Below, piece after piece: positions 1 through 7,486 of a stretch of 12,189 nucleotides of DNA; position 1 is the stretch's first letter; the number at the start of each line of letters is the position of its first letter. The position numbers and the translations under genes were made by a program. The notes beneath the pieces are model-generated. The model saw only the letters and a program-made list of their open reading frames with translations. It had not been told where the DNA came from and did no database searches. Origin of the DNA: JAAERC01 sp965602655 (GTDB lineage: Bacteria > Zixibacteria > MSB-5A5 > GN15 > PGXB01); assembly GCA_965602655.1 (NCBI GenBank), contig CBFCZE010000085.1, positions 1 to 12,189 of the forward strand, in the 5' to 3' direction.

Positions 1-242
1 TCACCGATGATCTTTTGATGCATGGGGCCGACGGTCTTGGTGAATATGGTGAACGGGCGGTAAAAGCATTTAATGCTGGACATGATATCCTTCTGTTTGG
101 AAAAAATTATCATGCAACCTCCGAAGCGATTGCCTATTTTAAGGAGGAATATCGTCAGGGACGAATAGACAAAAAAATATTAAAAGCCTCATTGGATAGA
201 ATTTCGGGAATTAAGTCGAAATTGACGATGCCGGTTCTGTAA
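1..242 (+). CDS. nagZ: Beta-N-acetylhexosaminidase, glycoside hydrolase family 3 (NagZ type), C-terminal fragment
   Basis: This gene is cut by the left edge; the reading frame is already open at position 3 and ends with TAA at 240-242. The visible 79 codons begin with TDDLLMHGA, which matches the SDDLxMxGA signature of NagZ. In that motif the first Asp (codon 6-8) is the catalytic nucleophile of family 3 glycosidases. It is followed by an AGHDILLFG strand and a terminal helix, as expected at the end of the TIM barrel. NagZ removes GlcNAc from GlcNAc-anhydroMurNAc muropeptides during peptidoglycan recycling. The next gene, anmK, uses the anhydroMurNAc product, which supports this reading over a general beta-glucosidase. 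A secreted family 3 enzyme of other specificity remains possible because the N-terminus is missing. Confidence 0.82.
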   Translation, partial: TDDLLMHGADGLGEYGERAVKAFNAGHDILLFGKNYHATSEAIAYFKEEYRQGRIDKKILKASLDRISGIKSKLTMPVL

Positions 243-247
243 ATTTT

Positions 248-1456
248 ATGTCATTAACGAGAATAATAAAGAAAAAGAATTTTATTGTTGTCGGACTAAA
301 CTCCGGCACCTCGGCTGATGGCCTTGATTTAGCGGGGATTAAAATAAATTTGTCAGCGAAGGCCCCTAAGATTAATTTTATTAAGGGTGCAACTGTTCGT
401 TATCCAAAAAAGCTCGGCGCTTTGATAAATGATGCTATTGACAACCGAATAAAATCGATAGATACAATTATTGAGCTCGACAGAAAACTTGGTGCTTTTT
501 ATGGAGAGCAGGCTTTTAATTTCTGTCAAACACTGGCGAAGAAAAAAATCTATCCGGATATAATTGCCTCGCACGGACAGACGATTCGTCATCTTCCGGG
601 GAAAGTGAAAATCGGCAGGAGATCGGAAAGCGGAACATTGCAGCTGGGTCATCCGGAAACTGTTGCGAATCGTACCGGACTTATTACGGTTGCCGATTTT
701 CGGCAGGCCGATATTGCCGCTGGCGGTGAGGGGGCGCCGATTACCTGTTGGGCGATGCGGCATCTGTTTGCTTCGAAAAGCGAGAGCCGGATGCTGATAA
801 ATATTGGCGGGATAGCTAATTATTTTCTTATTCCCAGGAAATCGTTGGCGAAAAAGATGATTGCGGCCGATTGCGGCCCGGGCAATAGTCTGATAGATAT
901 TATAACCTCAAAATATTTTGGGAAACGAATTGATTATGGCGGCAAGCTGGCTTCGAAGGGGAAAATATCTTTTCGCCTCCTGACAATTTTGCTGGCGGAT
1001 AATTTTTTGAAAGGGAAATATGGCCCATCGACCGGGAAGGAACGGTTTGGAGAGAAATTCGCCAAAAAAATAATCAGCTATGGATCTAAGATGGGTCTAA
1101 AAAAGTTTGATATTCTGGCAACAACAACTGAATTAACGGCGGTTGGTATCACCAACTCGATTGAGAAAATTGTCGGAAAAAACAGAATAAACAAAATCTA
1201 TCTACTGGGTGGCGGGACATCGAATAAATTTTTAATAAAACGGCTTGGGGCGAATTTACCCGGAGTAAGATTCTTTTCTGTTGACAGACTCGGCTTCAAT
1301 CCAGATTATCTGGAGGCGGTTTGTTATGCTATAATGGGCGCCGGAACAATAACCGGTTTAGCCACTATCCTTGGCCATATTACCGGAGCAGGGGAAAACA
1401 GTTTGGGTGGCCGGACAATTCAGCCGCCGCAGACGGCGAGATTTAAAAAGGAATAG
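248..1456 (+). CDS. anmK: Anhydro-N-acetylmuramic acid kinase
   Basis: AnmK hydrolyses the 1,6-anhydro bond of anhydroMurNAc and phosphorylates it with ATP to MurNAc-6-phosphate, in the cytoplasm. The 402-residue product aligns through its length with my memory of E. coli AnmK (369 aa). Motifs in order are the phosphate-binding GLNSGTSADGLDLA (16-29), ASHGQT (107-112), ADFRQADIAAGGEGAPI (149-165), NIGGIAN (185-191), AADCGPGN (206-213), TTTELTA (292-298), the ATP-site LLGGGTSN (319-326) and NPDYLEA (351-357). D208 in DCGPGN corresponds to the catalytic base. The extra length is mostly an N-terminal Lys-rich stretch and a longer tail. ATG at 248 lies 5 nt after the preceding stop and has no Shine-Dalgarno sequence, so translational coupling to the upstream gene is likely. 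The SpoIID-like gene follows after 3 nt. Confidence 0.96.
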   Translation: MSLTRIIKKKNFIVVGLNSGTSADGLDLAGIKINLSAKAPKINFIKGATVRYPKKLGALINDAIDNRIKSIDTIIELDRKLGAFYGEQAFNFCQTLAKKKIYPDIIASHGQTIRHLPGKVKIGRRSESGTLQLGHPETVANRTGLITVADFRQADIAAGGEGAPITCWAMRHLFASKSESRMLINIGGIANYFLIPRKSLAKKMIAADCGPGNSLIDIITSKYFGKRIDYGGKLASKGKISFRLLTILLADNFLKGKYGPSTGKERFGEKFAKKIISYGSKMGLKKFDILATTTELTAVGITNSIEKIVGKNRINKIYLLGGGTSNKFLIKRLGANLPGVRFFSVDRLGFNPDYLEAVCYAIMGAGTITGLATILGHITGAGENSLGGRTIQPPQTARFKKE

Positions 1457-1459
1457 ACT

Positions 1460-2734
1460 ATGTCACTGAGTATAAGCGGGGGAAATATAGTTCGATTAAC
1501 GGTGAAAATATCATCGGTTCTTCTGCTTATTTTAATTATCTGGGGATGCGGCGTTGTTCCGCGGTTGCATGAAGGAACCGAAGCTAACTATATCCGATTA
1601 CCATTTGTCCGGATTCTTCTTGAAAACGGGAAAAAGGAGATGACTATCGATGGCGGTAAATCGTTTTCGGTAGAATGTATGCGCGGTGATAACAGTTTTG
1701 TTTATTACTCGTCGCAACCGGTTACTATTCGCCAGAAAAGCGGTAAGCTATCGGTCTGGATGAAGAACAATAAAATTGATGACAATTTCAATGAAGTTAT
1801 GATTATGCCTAGGCATAAAGATGATTTGCTTGAAATTCCCGGTTCTCGATATCGCGGTATTTTTAAAGTTATTCCGCATGGTGTCAATCTGCAGTTAATC
1901 AATATAGTGCATATGGATGATTATCTGAAAGGGGTGGTACCACCGGAGCTGGGTAAGGTTGGCGAACCGGAAATTGAAGCGGTTAAGGCACAGGCGGTAG
2001 CGGCACGGACCTATGCAATGGCGCATCTTTTGCAATACCCTGATGAGCCATACGATATGAAATCGGATGTGTCCGATCAGCTATATCATGGGGTTAAGGT
2101 GGAAAAATCCCTGGTTTCCCGGGCGATTGACGATACTCGTGGATATGTCATAAAATACAAAGACGAGTTGATAAATGCCTATTACCATTCGACCTGCGGC
2201 GGTTCGACCGATGATATCGATGAGGTCTGGAACAAAGTAAGGGAACCGTATCTTCAGGCGGTGACCGATGATAATTATTGTTCATGGTCGAAATATTTTA
2301 CATGGAAAGAGTCATACGGCGTCAAACAGTTAAAGTTGCGGATTGAGCAGTATCTGTCTTCAGAGCGGGGACGTCAGGTTAAAATAGGAAAAATCCAGGA
2401 TATAATAATTAAAAGTCATACCACCGGCGGCCGTGTGGCCGAGATGACCGTTAAAACCGATAGCGGCGATTATTCATTCGGCAAGGACAGAATCCGCTGG
2501 GTGTTTACACGATCGTCCAATCCCGAGCTAATCCTGCAGTCGGCCGGGTTTGATATACAGACAGAGAAAGACAATCGCGGCTATTTAGTGCGGGCCGATT
2601 TTATCGGCGGCGGTTATGGCCATGGGGTCGGCATGTGTCAGTGCGGTGCGCTGGGGATGTCCCGTGACGGGAAAACATACGAAGATATTCTGACTCATTA
2701 TTACAGCAATGTTAAACTCGCCAAGCTTTATTGA
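1460..2734 (+). CDS. SpoIID/LytB-domain lipoprotein, probable peptidoglycan lytic transglycosylase
   Basis: The 424-residue product starts with a hydrophobic stretch (about 15-28) ending in IWGC, so Cys30 is a probable lipidation site, although Trp at -2 makes the lipobox imperfect. A SpoIID domain fills residues about 140-422. It shows DDYLKGVVPPELG (153-165) with E163 at the catalytic Glu position, then EAVKAQAVAARTYA (173-186), YYHSTCGGST (241-250) and GYGHGVGMCQCGA (385-397). SpoIID of sporulating Firmicutes cleaves glycan strands stripped of stem peptides. Family members outside Firmicutes are presumed to act similarly in the periplasm, which is inferred here. The usual length is about 340 aa; the extra residues are the N-terminal part 31-140, where I recognise no domain. 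The start at 1460 is supported by AAAAGGA about 8 nt upstream, inside the end of anmK. The three-gene arrangement implies a shared role in wall turnover. No terminator was seen after the stop. Confidence 0.9.
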   Translation: MSLSISGGNIVRLTVKISSVLLLILIIWGCGVVPRLHEGTEANYIRLPFVRILLENGKKEMTIDGGKSFSVECMRGDNSFVYYSSQPVTIRQKSGKLSVWMKNNKIDDNFNEVMIMPRHKDDLLEIPGSRYRGIFKVIPHGVNLQLINIVHMDDYLKGVVPPELGKVGEPEIEAVKAQAVAARTYAMAHLLQYPDEPYDMKSDVSDQLYHGVKVEKSLVSRAIDDTRGYVIKYKDELINAYYHSTCGGSTDDIDEVWNKVREPYLQAVTDDNYCSWSKYFTWKESYGVKQLKLRIEQYLSSERGRQVKIGKIQDIIIKSHTTGGRVAEMTVKTDSGDYSFGKDRIRWVFTRSSNPELILQSAGFDIQTEKDNRGYLVRADFIGGGYGHGVGMCQCGALGMSRDGKTYEDILTHYYSNVKLAKLY

Positions 2735-2809
2735 TTGATTATTTTCTGCTAATATTTTTTATTTGATTTAATTTCCTGCTGTTATGTATTTTCCTTTAAA
2801 GGTGGAAAA

Positions 2810-3913
2810 TTGAAATCTATAGCAATACTCAATTCGCGTCAGAATCTTCGTCCGGTTGGTTCGGATTTGTGGATAAAAAATACAAAACTCGCCGTGCAAG
2901 AGTTGACCGATCAGGATGTAATACTTTTAACCTCAATCGGTATGAAAACATGGGAATTTCTGGTTTACCTGGCCGCAAAGTATAAAATCAAACAGCGAAT
3001 TTATGTTCCTGTTACTGTTGAACAGAAAAATATAGATATCATTGCATATTACACAAAGCAGTTTCGACTTTCGCCAAAATTGACCGAGTGGTATTTTTTT
3101 GAAATTGAAAATTTAAAAAAAGATAATCCATTTTTTCAAAAAGAGCGGGATCGATTGATAATAAATGACGCCGATATTGTCTATCCGATATCGATACGAC
3201 AAGGCAGTAATTTAAAACAATTATACGACAATAATAAATCATCACAAATCGTTATCGATGAGCGGTTTACGGTGATATATAACAAGACAAGGAAATCATA
3301 CAAATATGGAATTGATAAGGACAAATTAAATCCGAAAATAGATGAACAGCTTGAAGGGTTTTTAATACATTGGACCCGAACTGCCAATAACCCCTGGCCG
3401 GATGAAAAATTGTATGATTACTATAAATCAATTGATAATTCAAGAAATGATTATGCTCATTCAGCATATTTAACTCTGATTAGAATATTATCGGAAAAGA
3501 GACTACGAGCATTATCGAGGCATTATCGAAGAGGTATTTCAGCCGCAGCTTTTTCCGAACTAAAACCATCGGAAGCAATTAATCTGATGAAATGGCGGGC
3601 GCGTTATCGTGAGATGAGTTTTGAACCGTACGGGATTGCTATCAGAAAGAAGGCGGCCGATCAAATTGGAATTCGAAAAGTAATCTATGGTGACAGGAAA
3701 ATGTTTGGAGGACTTAAGAAAGTTGACAAGCCATATTTTCAATCAATCGGGACTAAAGGATTCTGGGTGCCGGAAAAAGAGTGGCGGCATATTGGTGATA
3801 TTGATTTATCGATGATAAATCCAAATGATTTGAAAATTATTGCAGGGAATAAAGAGCAGATTGATTCCATTAAAAAATATTCCAAATCGAATATAATTTC
3901 TCTCTATAAATAA
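2810..3913 (+). CDS. Uncharacterised two-part protein with SLOG/DprA-like N-terminal half
   Basis: I do not recognise an assigned function. The TTG start at 2810 is preceded by AAAGGTGG (2798-2805), a good ribosome site, and no upstream in-frame start is better. Residues 1-160 look like a Rossmann-type fold: SIAILNSRQ (3-11), a PxGSDxWIxNT stretch (15-25), DVILLTSIGMKTWE (36-49) and RDRLIINDADIVYPIS (113-128) followed by RQGSNLKQL. This resembles SLOG/DprA-like nucleotide-binding proteins. Residues 185-350 form a second part with FLIHWTR (184-190), NPWPD (194-198), AHSAYLTLIRIL (216-227), FEPYGIAI (271-278), VIYGD (291-295) and EKEWRHIGDIDL (322-333). The pattern YGIxx...VxYG...EWRxxGDxDL recalls DUF2971/AbiGi-like proteins, from memory only. 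There is no signal peptide or membrane segment, so it is probably cytoplasmic. It stands alone: 75 nt after the SpoIID-like gene, its stop touching the stop of tsaD. Base composition is clearly A+T-richer than its neighbours. Function unknown. Confidence 0.82.
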   Translation: MKSIAILNSRQNLRPVGSDLWIKNTKLAVQELTDQDVILLTSIGMKTWEFLVYLAAKYKIKQRIYVPVTVEQKNIDIIAYYTKQFRLSPKLTEWYFFEIENLKKDNPFFQKERDRLIINDADIVYPISIRQGSNLKQLYDNNKSSQIVIDERFTVIYNKTRKSYKYGIDKDKLNPKIDEQLEGFLIHWTRTANNPWPDEKLYDYYKSIDNSRNDYAHSAYLTLIRILSEKRLRALSRHYRRGISAAAFSELKPSEAINLMKWRARYREMSFEPYGIAIRKKAADQIGIRKVIYGDRKMFGGLKKVDKPYFQSIGTKGFWVPEKEWRHIGDIDLSMINPNDLKIIAGNKEQIDSIKKYSKSNIISLYK

Positions 3914-4915
3914 CTATTCCAGTTTTAGATAAGGGACGGCGTTGACATTCAAATCCGACGGGCCGGTGAGTTTATATCGCCTATAACCGGCGGCGGCTAT
4001 CATAGCGCCGTTGTCGGTGCAGAGTTCTGGAGGGGGGCAGTAAAAATTGCCGCTGATTTTTAACAGATTTTTCTCCATTAATTCTTTTAATCGGCTGTTT
4101 GAGGCTACTCCGCCCGATAGTGAAACATCCTTAATGTTGAGTTCTTTAACAGCGCGGATAGTTTTTTCCACCAATACTTCGACGGCGGCTTCCTGAAATG
4201 AGGCGGCGATATCGGCCAGATGTTTCTGCAAATCTTTTTCCGACAATGACCTTACATGAAGCGCCACAGCTGTCTTAAGCCCGGAGTAAGAGAAATTCAG
4301 GCTTTGGTCTTTTATCATGCCACGGGGAAACCTAAAATAGTTTTTATCACCTTTACCGGCCAGCCTATCAATCTCTTTTCCGCCGGGATACCCTAAGCCA
4401 AGCAGTTTGGCTACTTTATCATAAGCTTCCCCGACCGCATCATCTTTGGTTTCTCCAAGAATATGATAGTTGCCAAAACCGTTTACCTGCGCCAGCAAGG
4501 TATGTCCGCCGGAGATGACCAAGGTCAGATGTTTTGGCGGCAGGTTTTTATGCATCAAAAAATTGGCGGCGATATGTCCCTCAAGATGATTGACGGCAAT
4601 AAACGGCTTGTTTTTTCCATAGGCCAATCCTTTGCCAAAGTTCAATCCAACAAGCAGGGCGCCGACAAGACCGGGACCGTAGGTGGCAGCATATAAATCG
4701 ATATCGTCGGGATTAACATTCGCCTTTTTTAGGGCTTCGTGGTAAACGGAGATAACAGCTTTCATATGTTCACGGCTGGCCAGTTCCGGAACAACCCCGC
4801 CATATTCAGAATGAATCATCTGCCCCAAAATAATATTGGATAAAATCTCCCGGCCATCCTTGATTACAGCCAGCGAGGTTTCATCGCACGATGATTCAAT
4901 ACCGAGCGTAAGCAT
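3914..4915 (-). CDS. tsaD: tRNA N6-adenosine threonylcarbamoyltransferase TsaD
   Basis: TsaD, with TsaB and TsaE, transfers the threonylcarbamoyl group made by TsaC onto A37 of ANN-decoding tRNAs (t6A). The 333-residue product has the normal length (about 337). It has GIESSCDETSLAV (5-17), HSEYGGVVPELASREH (35-50), the metal-binding HLEGH with H110 and H114, ISGGHT (134-139), NFSYSGLKTA (207-216), SLSGGVASN (265-273) and CTDNGAMIA (299-307) with D301 as the third metal ligand. ATG at 4915 immediately follows the TAA of the YbbR-domain gene, and AGGA lies 5 nt before it, so the two are coupled. Its stop abuts that of the convergent gene at 3913, with no spacer or visible terminator. TsaB and TsaE are not in the window. 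Nothing in the sequence looks unusual. Confidence 0.98.
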   Translation of the reverse strand: MLTLGIESSCDETSLAVIKDGREILSNIILGQMIHSEYGGVVPELASREHMKAVISVYHEALKKANVNPDDIDLYAATYGPGLVGALLVGLNFGKGLAYGKNKPFIAVNHLEGHIAANFLMHKNLPPKHLTLVISGGHTLLAQVNGFGNYHILGETKDDAVGEAYDKVAKLLGLGYPGGKEIDRLAGKGDKNYFRFPRGMIKDQSLNFSYSGLKTAVALHVRSLSEKDLQKHLADIAASFQEAAVEVLVEKTIRAVKELNIKDVSLSGGVASNSRLKELMEKNLLKISGNFYCPPPELCTDNGAMIAAAGYRRYKLTGPSDLNVNAVPYLKLE

Positions 4916-5836
4916 TTATTTCCTGATTAGTTTTACGGAATCGGCCGATTGACTTATTATTAAAAGCGAGTGGGGGATAGTGACTTCAATCGGTGCATAT
5001 CCCAGACTGTCGAATTGTCTATAATCTACGATCGCAGAAAAACTGTCCGGTTGAAGAGAATCGATAATAAAGGGAATACCACCAATTCTGATTTCCAGAT
5101 TATTTGGTTGAATTAAAACAGCCGAGTCAGGCTGTGATGGCAAATTTATCAGTTGAATAGAAATATCTGAAAACACCCTGGTTTTGACAGGTGAAACATT
5201 GACGAAATAACTAACCGTATCCGGAAATATTTCGAGGCCATAAATATCCGGATAGACTAGCGGGACCCTCATTGAGAGATTATTTCTGATTCCCTCGACA
5301 GATTCGGGAACCGTTTCTATAAACTCCACTGAATTAAGCAGTTTTCTAGGTCCGGTAATAGTAACCTGATTAGGCACCAGCGAATCATTTTTGCTGACGA
5401 TAAACCCCTGATCCGGGATAATCGTTACGGTCGATCTGAGCGGAACCTCTTTTTGAATTTTTTTGTCGAATTCCAATACTACATCGCGAGGTGAAATGAT
5501 ATTTATAAGTTCGATATTATCCGATTTAATCAGGCTCAAATTATTCTGATCAAAATTTATTTTGACTCGACCCTGACGACTTCGATCAATCATAAGTCTC
5601 AGACCGGCCTTTTTCCAATCGCTTCGAAGCAGTCTTTTTCCCCTGGCGGAGACTATAACCCTGAATTCATCCGGCGCCGGTTCGCTTAAGGCTAATTCAT
5701 CGGTAAGATCAATCTGTGCCAGTTTCAGATTTGTTTCATACTGGAAAGTCTTGTCGGTGGCCACATGAAACCAGAGCAGAAAAGCCAACAAAAGAGCGGC
5801 CAGTTTGGCCCAGAGATTTTCAAATAATTTCGGCAT
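4916..5836 (-). CDS. YbbR-domain membrane-anchored protein (CdaR-like)
   Basis: The 306-residue product has a short N-terminal segment, one membrane helix at about 8-25 (NLWAKLAALLLAFLLWFHVA, 7-26) and a long extracytoplasmic part. The WxKLxxLxLAFxLWxxV anchor is typical of YbbR proteins. Repeats of the YbbR type follow; the clearest starts near KEVPLRST (133-140), continues through VPNQVTITGPRKLLNSVEFIET (154-175) and ends in the serine/valine-rich stretch around 180-200. In Firmicutes such a protein (CdaR/YbbR) regulates the diadenylate cyclase CdaA and lies next to cdaA and glmM. Neither is visible here, so a link to cyclic di-AMP is only a family-based guess. The start at 5836 has no strong ribosome site at proper distance; AGGTGGGG lies 17 nt upstream, and an in-frame stop lies between. 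The gene sits 36 nt after the VCBS gene and is coupled to tsaD. Confidence 0.88.
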   Translation of the reverse strand: MPKLFENLWAKLAALLLAFLLWFHVATDKTFQYETNLKLAQIDLTDELALSEPAPDEFRVIVSARGKRLLRSDWKKAGLRLMIDRSRQGRVKINFDQNNLSLIKSDNIELINIISPRDVVLEFDKKIQKEVPLRSTVTIIPDQGFIVSKNDSLVPNQVTITGPRKLLNSVEFIETVPESVEGIRNNLSMRVPLVYPDIYGLEIFPDTVSYFVNVSPVKTRVFSDISIQLINLPSQPDSAVLIQPNNLEIRIGGIPFIIDSLQPDSFSAIVDYRQFDSLGYAPIEVTIPHSLLIISQSADSVKLIRK

Positions 5837-5872
5837 ATCTGAAAGCTTTTAATCCCCACCTTAACTTTATTA

Positions 5873-7375
5873 TTAACTGCTTTTATTTATCAACAGAGAC
5901 AACCGGTCATAACGGCCGCCCAGGTTATGTTCAATAATCAAATCGGAAAAATTATCATCATTCAGATTAACCGGAAACACCTGTGACGGATGATCAAGCG
6001 GTATCTCCAGGTCAGGGTTCTTTGACAAATATTCGGTCTCGTGTCCCCAGTAAAACAGCACCCGTCCGTTGCCATCACAAAAAACGGCGTCGAGGAGCCG
6101 GTCCGAATTATAATCGCCCAGCCAGTTAAAGGAGACCTCGCTTACCGGATTCATATCGGCGAAATTAAACTTGAACTCATACCTTAATCTTTTATCCGGT
6201 TCATTACTAATATGATTAACATTCATGGTATAAATTAATAAATGCATGTCGGTTTTTTTTGTCAAAAATATTTTTGTGGCCGCAAAGGTTCCCATTTCCA
6301 CGGCCGGTATTACAATTTCAGGAATATTGTCAGAATTATAATCATTCACCAACAGGTTGCTGTATGAATCGGAAAGATTGATTTCATCGGTGAAATTATC
6401 CGGAATCACTCCCTGTTGATCCGCCAGATGCAGCTGTAATTTGGTTTCGGTGCTGGAAATTCCTCCGGAAGTTGAGATAGTTATCAAGTCGGGACGTCTA
6501 TCATTATTACAGTCGGTCAAATAACTTTTGGTATATCCGGCATGATCGTCTGAAATATTGAATCTGATATAATCAGGTGTTTGATTAAAACCATTCTCAT
6601 TATTCTGATAAAAACAGCAGACCCGATTATCCCATAAAAAATAAATATCCAAAAGCCCGTCTAGATTACCGTCAATAATTTTAAGCTCCGGAATAACCAA
6701 TTGCAGTTTCAAACTTTTTTCGGAAGAAAGATCTTTGGCATTGGCGGTCGCCATATGATTGGCCAGTGGAGCTGTCAGCCGCCCGGTACGCTCAAGAGAG
6801 TTGTTAGAATAATTAAAAATAGAGTAACCGCCGGAAGTCGGCACAATTAGTTCATTTCCGGGTTGGTCGGTTAGTTCATAAATAAAGGGTTCCACAAGTA
6901 TACCTTGAACGTAGGGAGTAGAATATAAAGTGCCTATTGTAGTTAAACGTATGGGATCTGACAGGCCGGAGATTTCTGAATATTTGATTATACTTATTCC
7001 TTCAAAATCAATAAATACAATATCATCAATATTATCGCCGTCGATATCGCCAACATCCAGGTGTGCCGCCGAATTAGGCAGGGTAATTAAATAATCAGCC
7101 CGAGGACGAAAACCGGCCGTTTCTTTTTGAAGGTAAAGGCCGAGATAACGGGTATAACGATTGGTATGATGTGAATATATAACGACCAGATCGGTTAGAT
7201 TATCATTGTTAAACTCCCCGGTGACAAATCCACAGATATGTCCTTCAACTTCGAGGTTATAAATGTCAAATATATCCTGATCAGCCGCCAAAACAGAAAT
7301 CGTCGACAGAACAAAAAAACTCCAAAAGGCCAAAACTGTCAGTCCGATGGTTTTTTGAATATTTTTTTGCATCAC
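5873..7375 (-). CDS. Secreted VCBS/FG-GAP repeat beta-propeller protein
   Basis: The product of about 500 residues has a signal peptide (hydrophobic 9-29, likely cleavage near VLAAD, 28-32). It then carries seven calcium-loop repeats of the form DxNxDxxxDxxx: near 54-65, 110-121, 236-247, 288-299, 345-356, 421-432 and 471-482. A degenerate one lies around 170-178 (TDQPGNELI). Spacing of roughly 50-75 residues fits a seven- or eight-bladed propeller of the integrin-alpha/FG-GAP class. These are surface or periplasmic binding domains; no catalytic domain or C-terminal sorting domain was recognised, and the ligand is unknown. The start is either GTG at 7375 (numbering used here, GAGAT 7 nt upstream) or the adjacent ATG at 7372. 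A 111-nt leader with a tandem repeat suggests its own promoter. The YbbR-domain gene follows after 36 nt. Confidence 0.86.
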   Translation of the reverse strand: MMQKNIQKTIGLTVLAFWSFFVLSTISVLAADQDIFDIYNLEVEGHICGFVTGEFNNDNLTDLVVIYSHHTNRYTRYLGLYLQKETAGFRPRADYLITLPNSAAHLDVGDIDGDNIDDIVFIDFEGISIIKYSEISGLSDPIRLTTIGTLYSTPYVQGILVEPFIYELTDQPGNELIVPTSGGYSIFNYSNNSLERTGRLTAPLANHMATANAKDLSSEKSLKLQLVIPELKIIDGNLDGLLDIYFLWDNRVCCFYQNNENGFNQTPDYIRFNISDDHAGYTKSYLTDCNNDRRPDLITISTSGGISSTETKLQLHLADQQGVIPDNFTDEINLSDSYSNLLVNDYNSDNIPEIVIPAVEMGTFAATKIFLTKKTDMHLLIYTMNVNHISNEPDKRLRYEFKFNFADMNPVSEVSFNWLGDYNSDRLLDAVFCDGNGRVLFYWGHETEYLSKNPDLEIPLDHPSQVFPVNLNDDNFSDLIIEHNLGGRYDRLSLLINKSS

Positions 7376-7486
7376 TTATTATCTCGTTGGCAATTTAATT
7401 TAGTTATATAGAATGAACATAAGAAATAGAGCTATATTCTACAACCATTAATTTGGCATTAATTTGTCAATAGCAATAAGAGACAA
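7376..7486 (-). promoter_or_regulatory. Intergenic leader of the VCBS gene, probable promoter region
   Basis: This A+T-rich 111-nt spacer separates the propeller gene from the VCBS gene. On the minus strand it contains a perfect TTGACA (plus-strand 7465-7470), but no good -10 box 16-18 nt further on; the nearest TAGAAT is 23 nt away. A tandem direct repeat lies beside the TTGACA. No rho-independent terminator for the upstream propeller gene was seen, so readthrough is possible. Confidence 0.35.
7446..7466. repeat. Tandem 10-bp direct repeat, 11-bp period, candidate operator
   Basis: CATTAATTTG occurs at 7446-7455 and again, identical, at 7457-7466, one base apart. The 11-bp period puts both copies on nearly the same face of the helix, as in sites for OmpR/PhoB-type regulators. 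It lies 71-91 nt upstream of the VCBS start and overlaps a minus-strand TTGACA. The repeat is seen; the operator role is inferred. Confidence 0.4.

Noticed and set aside
353..763. Minus-strand open frame of 136 codons inside anmK
   Set aside because: It lies wholly antisense to a strongly conserved gene and has no family motif.
2731..2790. Possible promoter TTGATT (2763-2768) with TGTATT (2785-2790) before the uncharacterised gene
   Set aside because: Both boxes are poor matches in a very A+T-rich spacer that offers several equal alternatives, so no single promoter can be supported.
7422..7440. Imperfect palindrome AGAAATAG...CTATATTCT in the VCBS leader
   Set aside because: Pairing needs a bulge and leaves too small a loop; in A+T-rich sequence this is weak and there is no T-run for a terminator.
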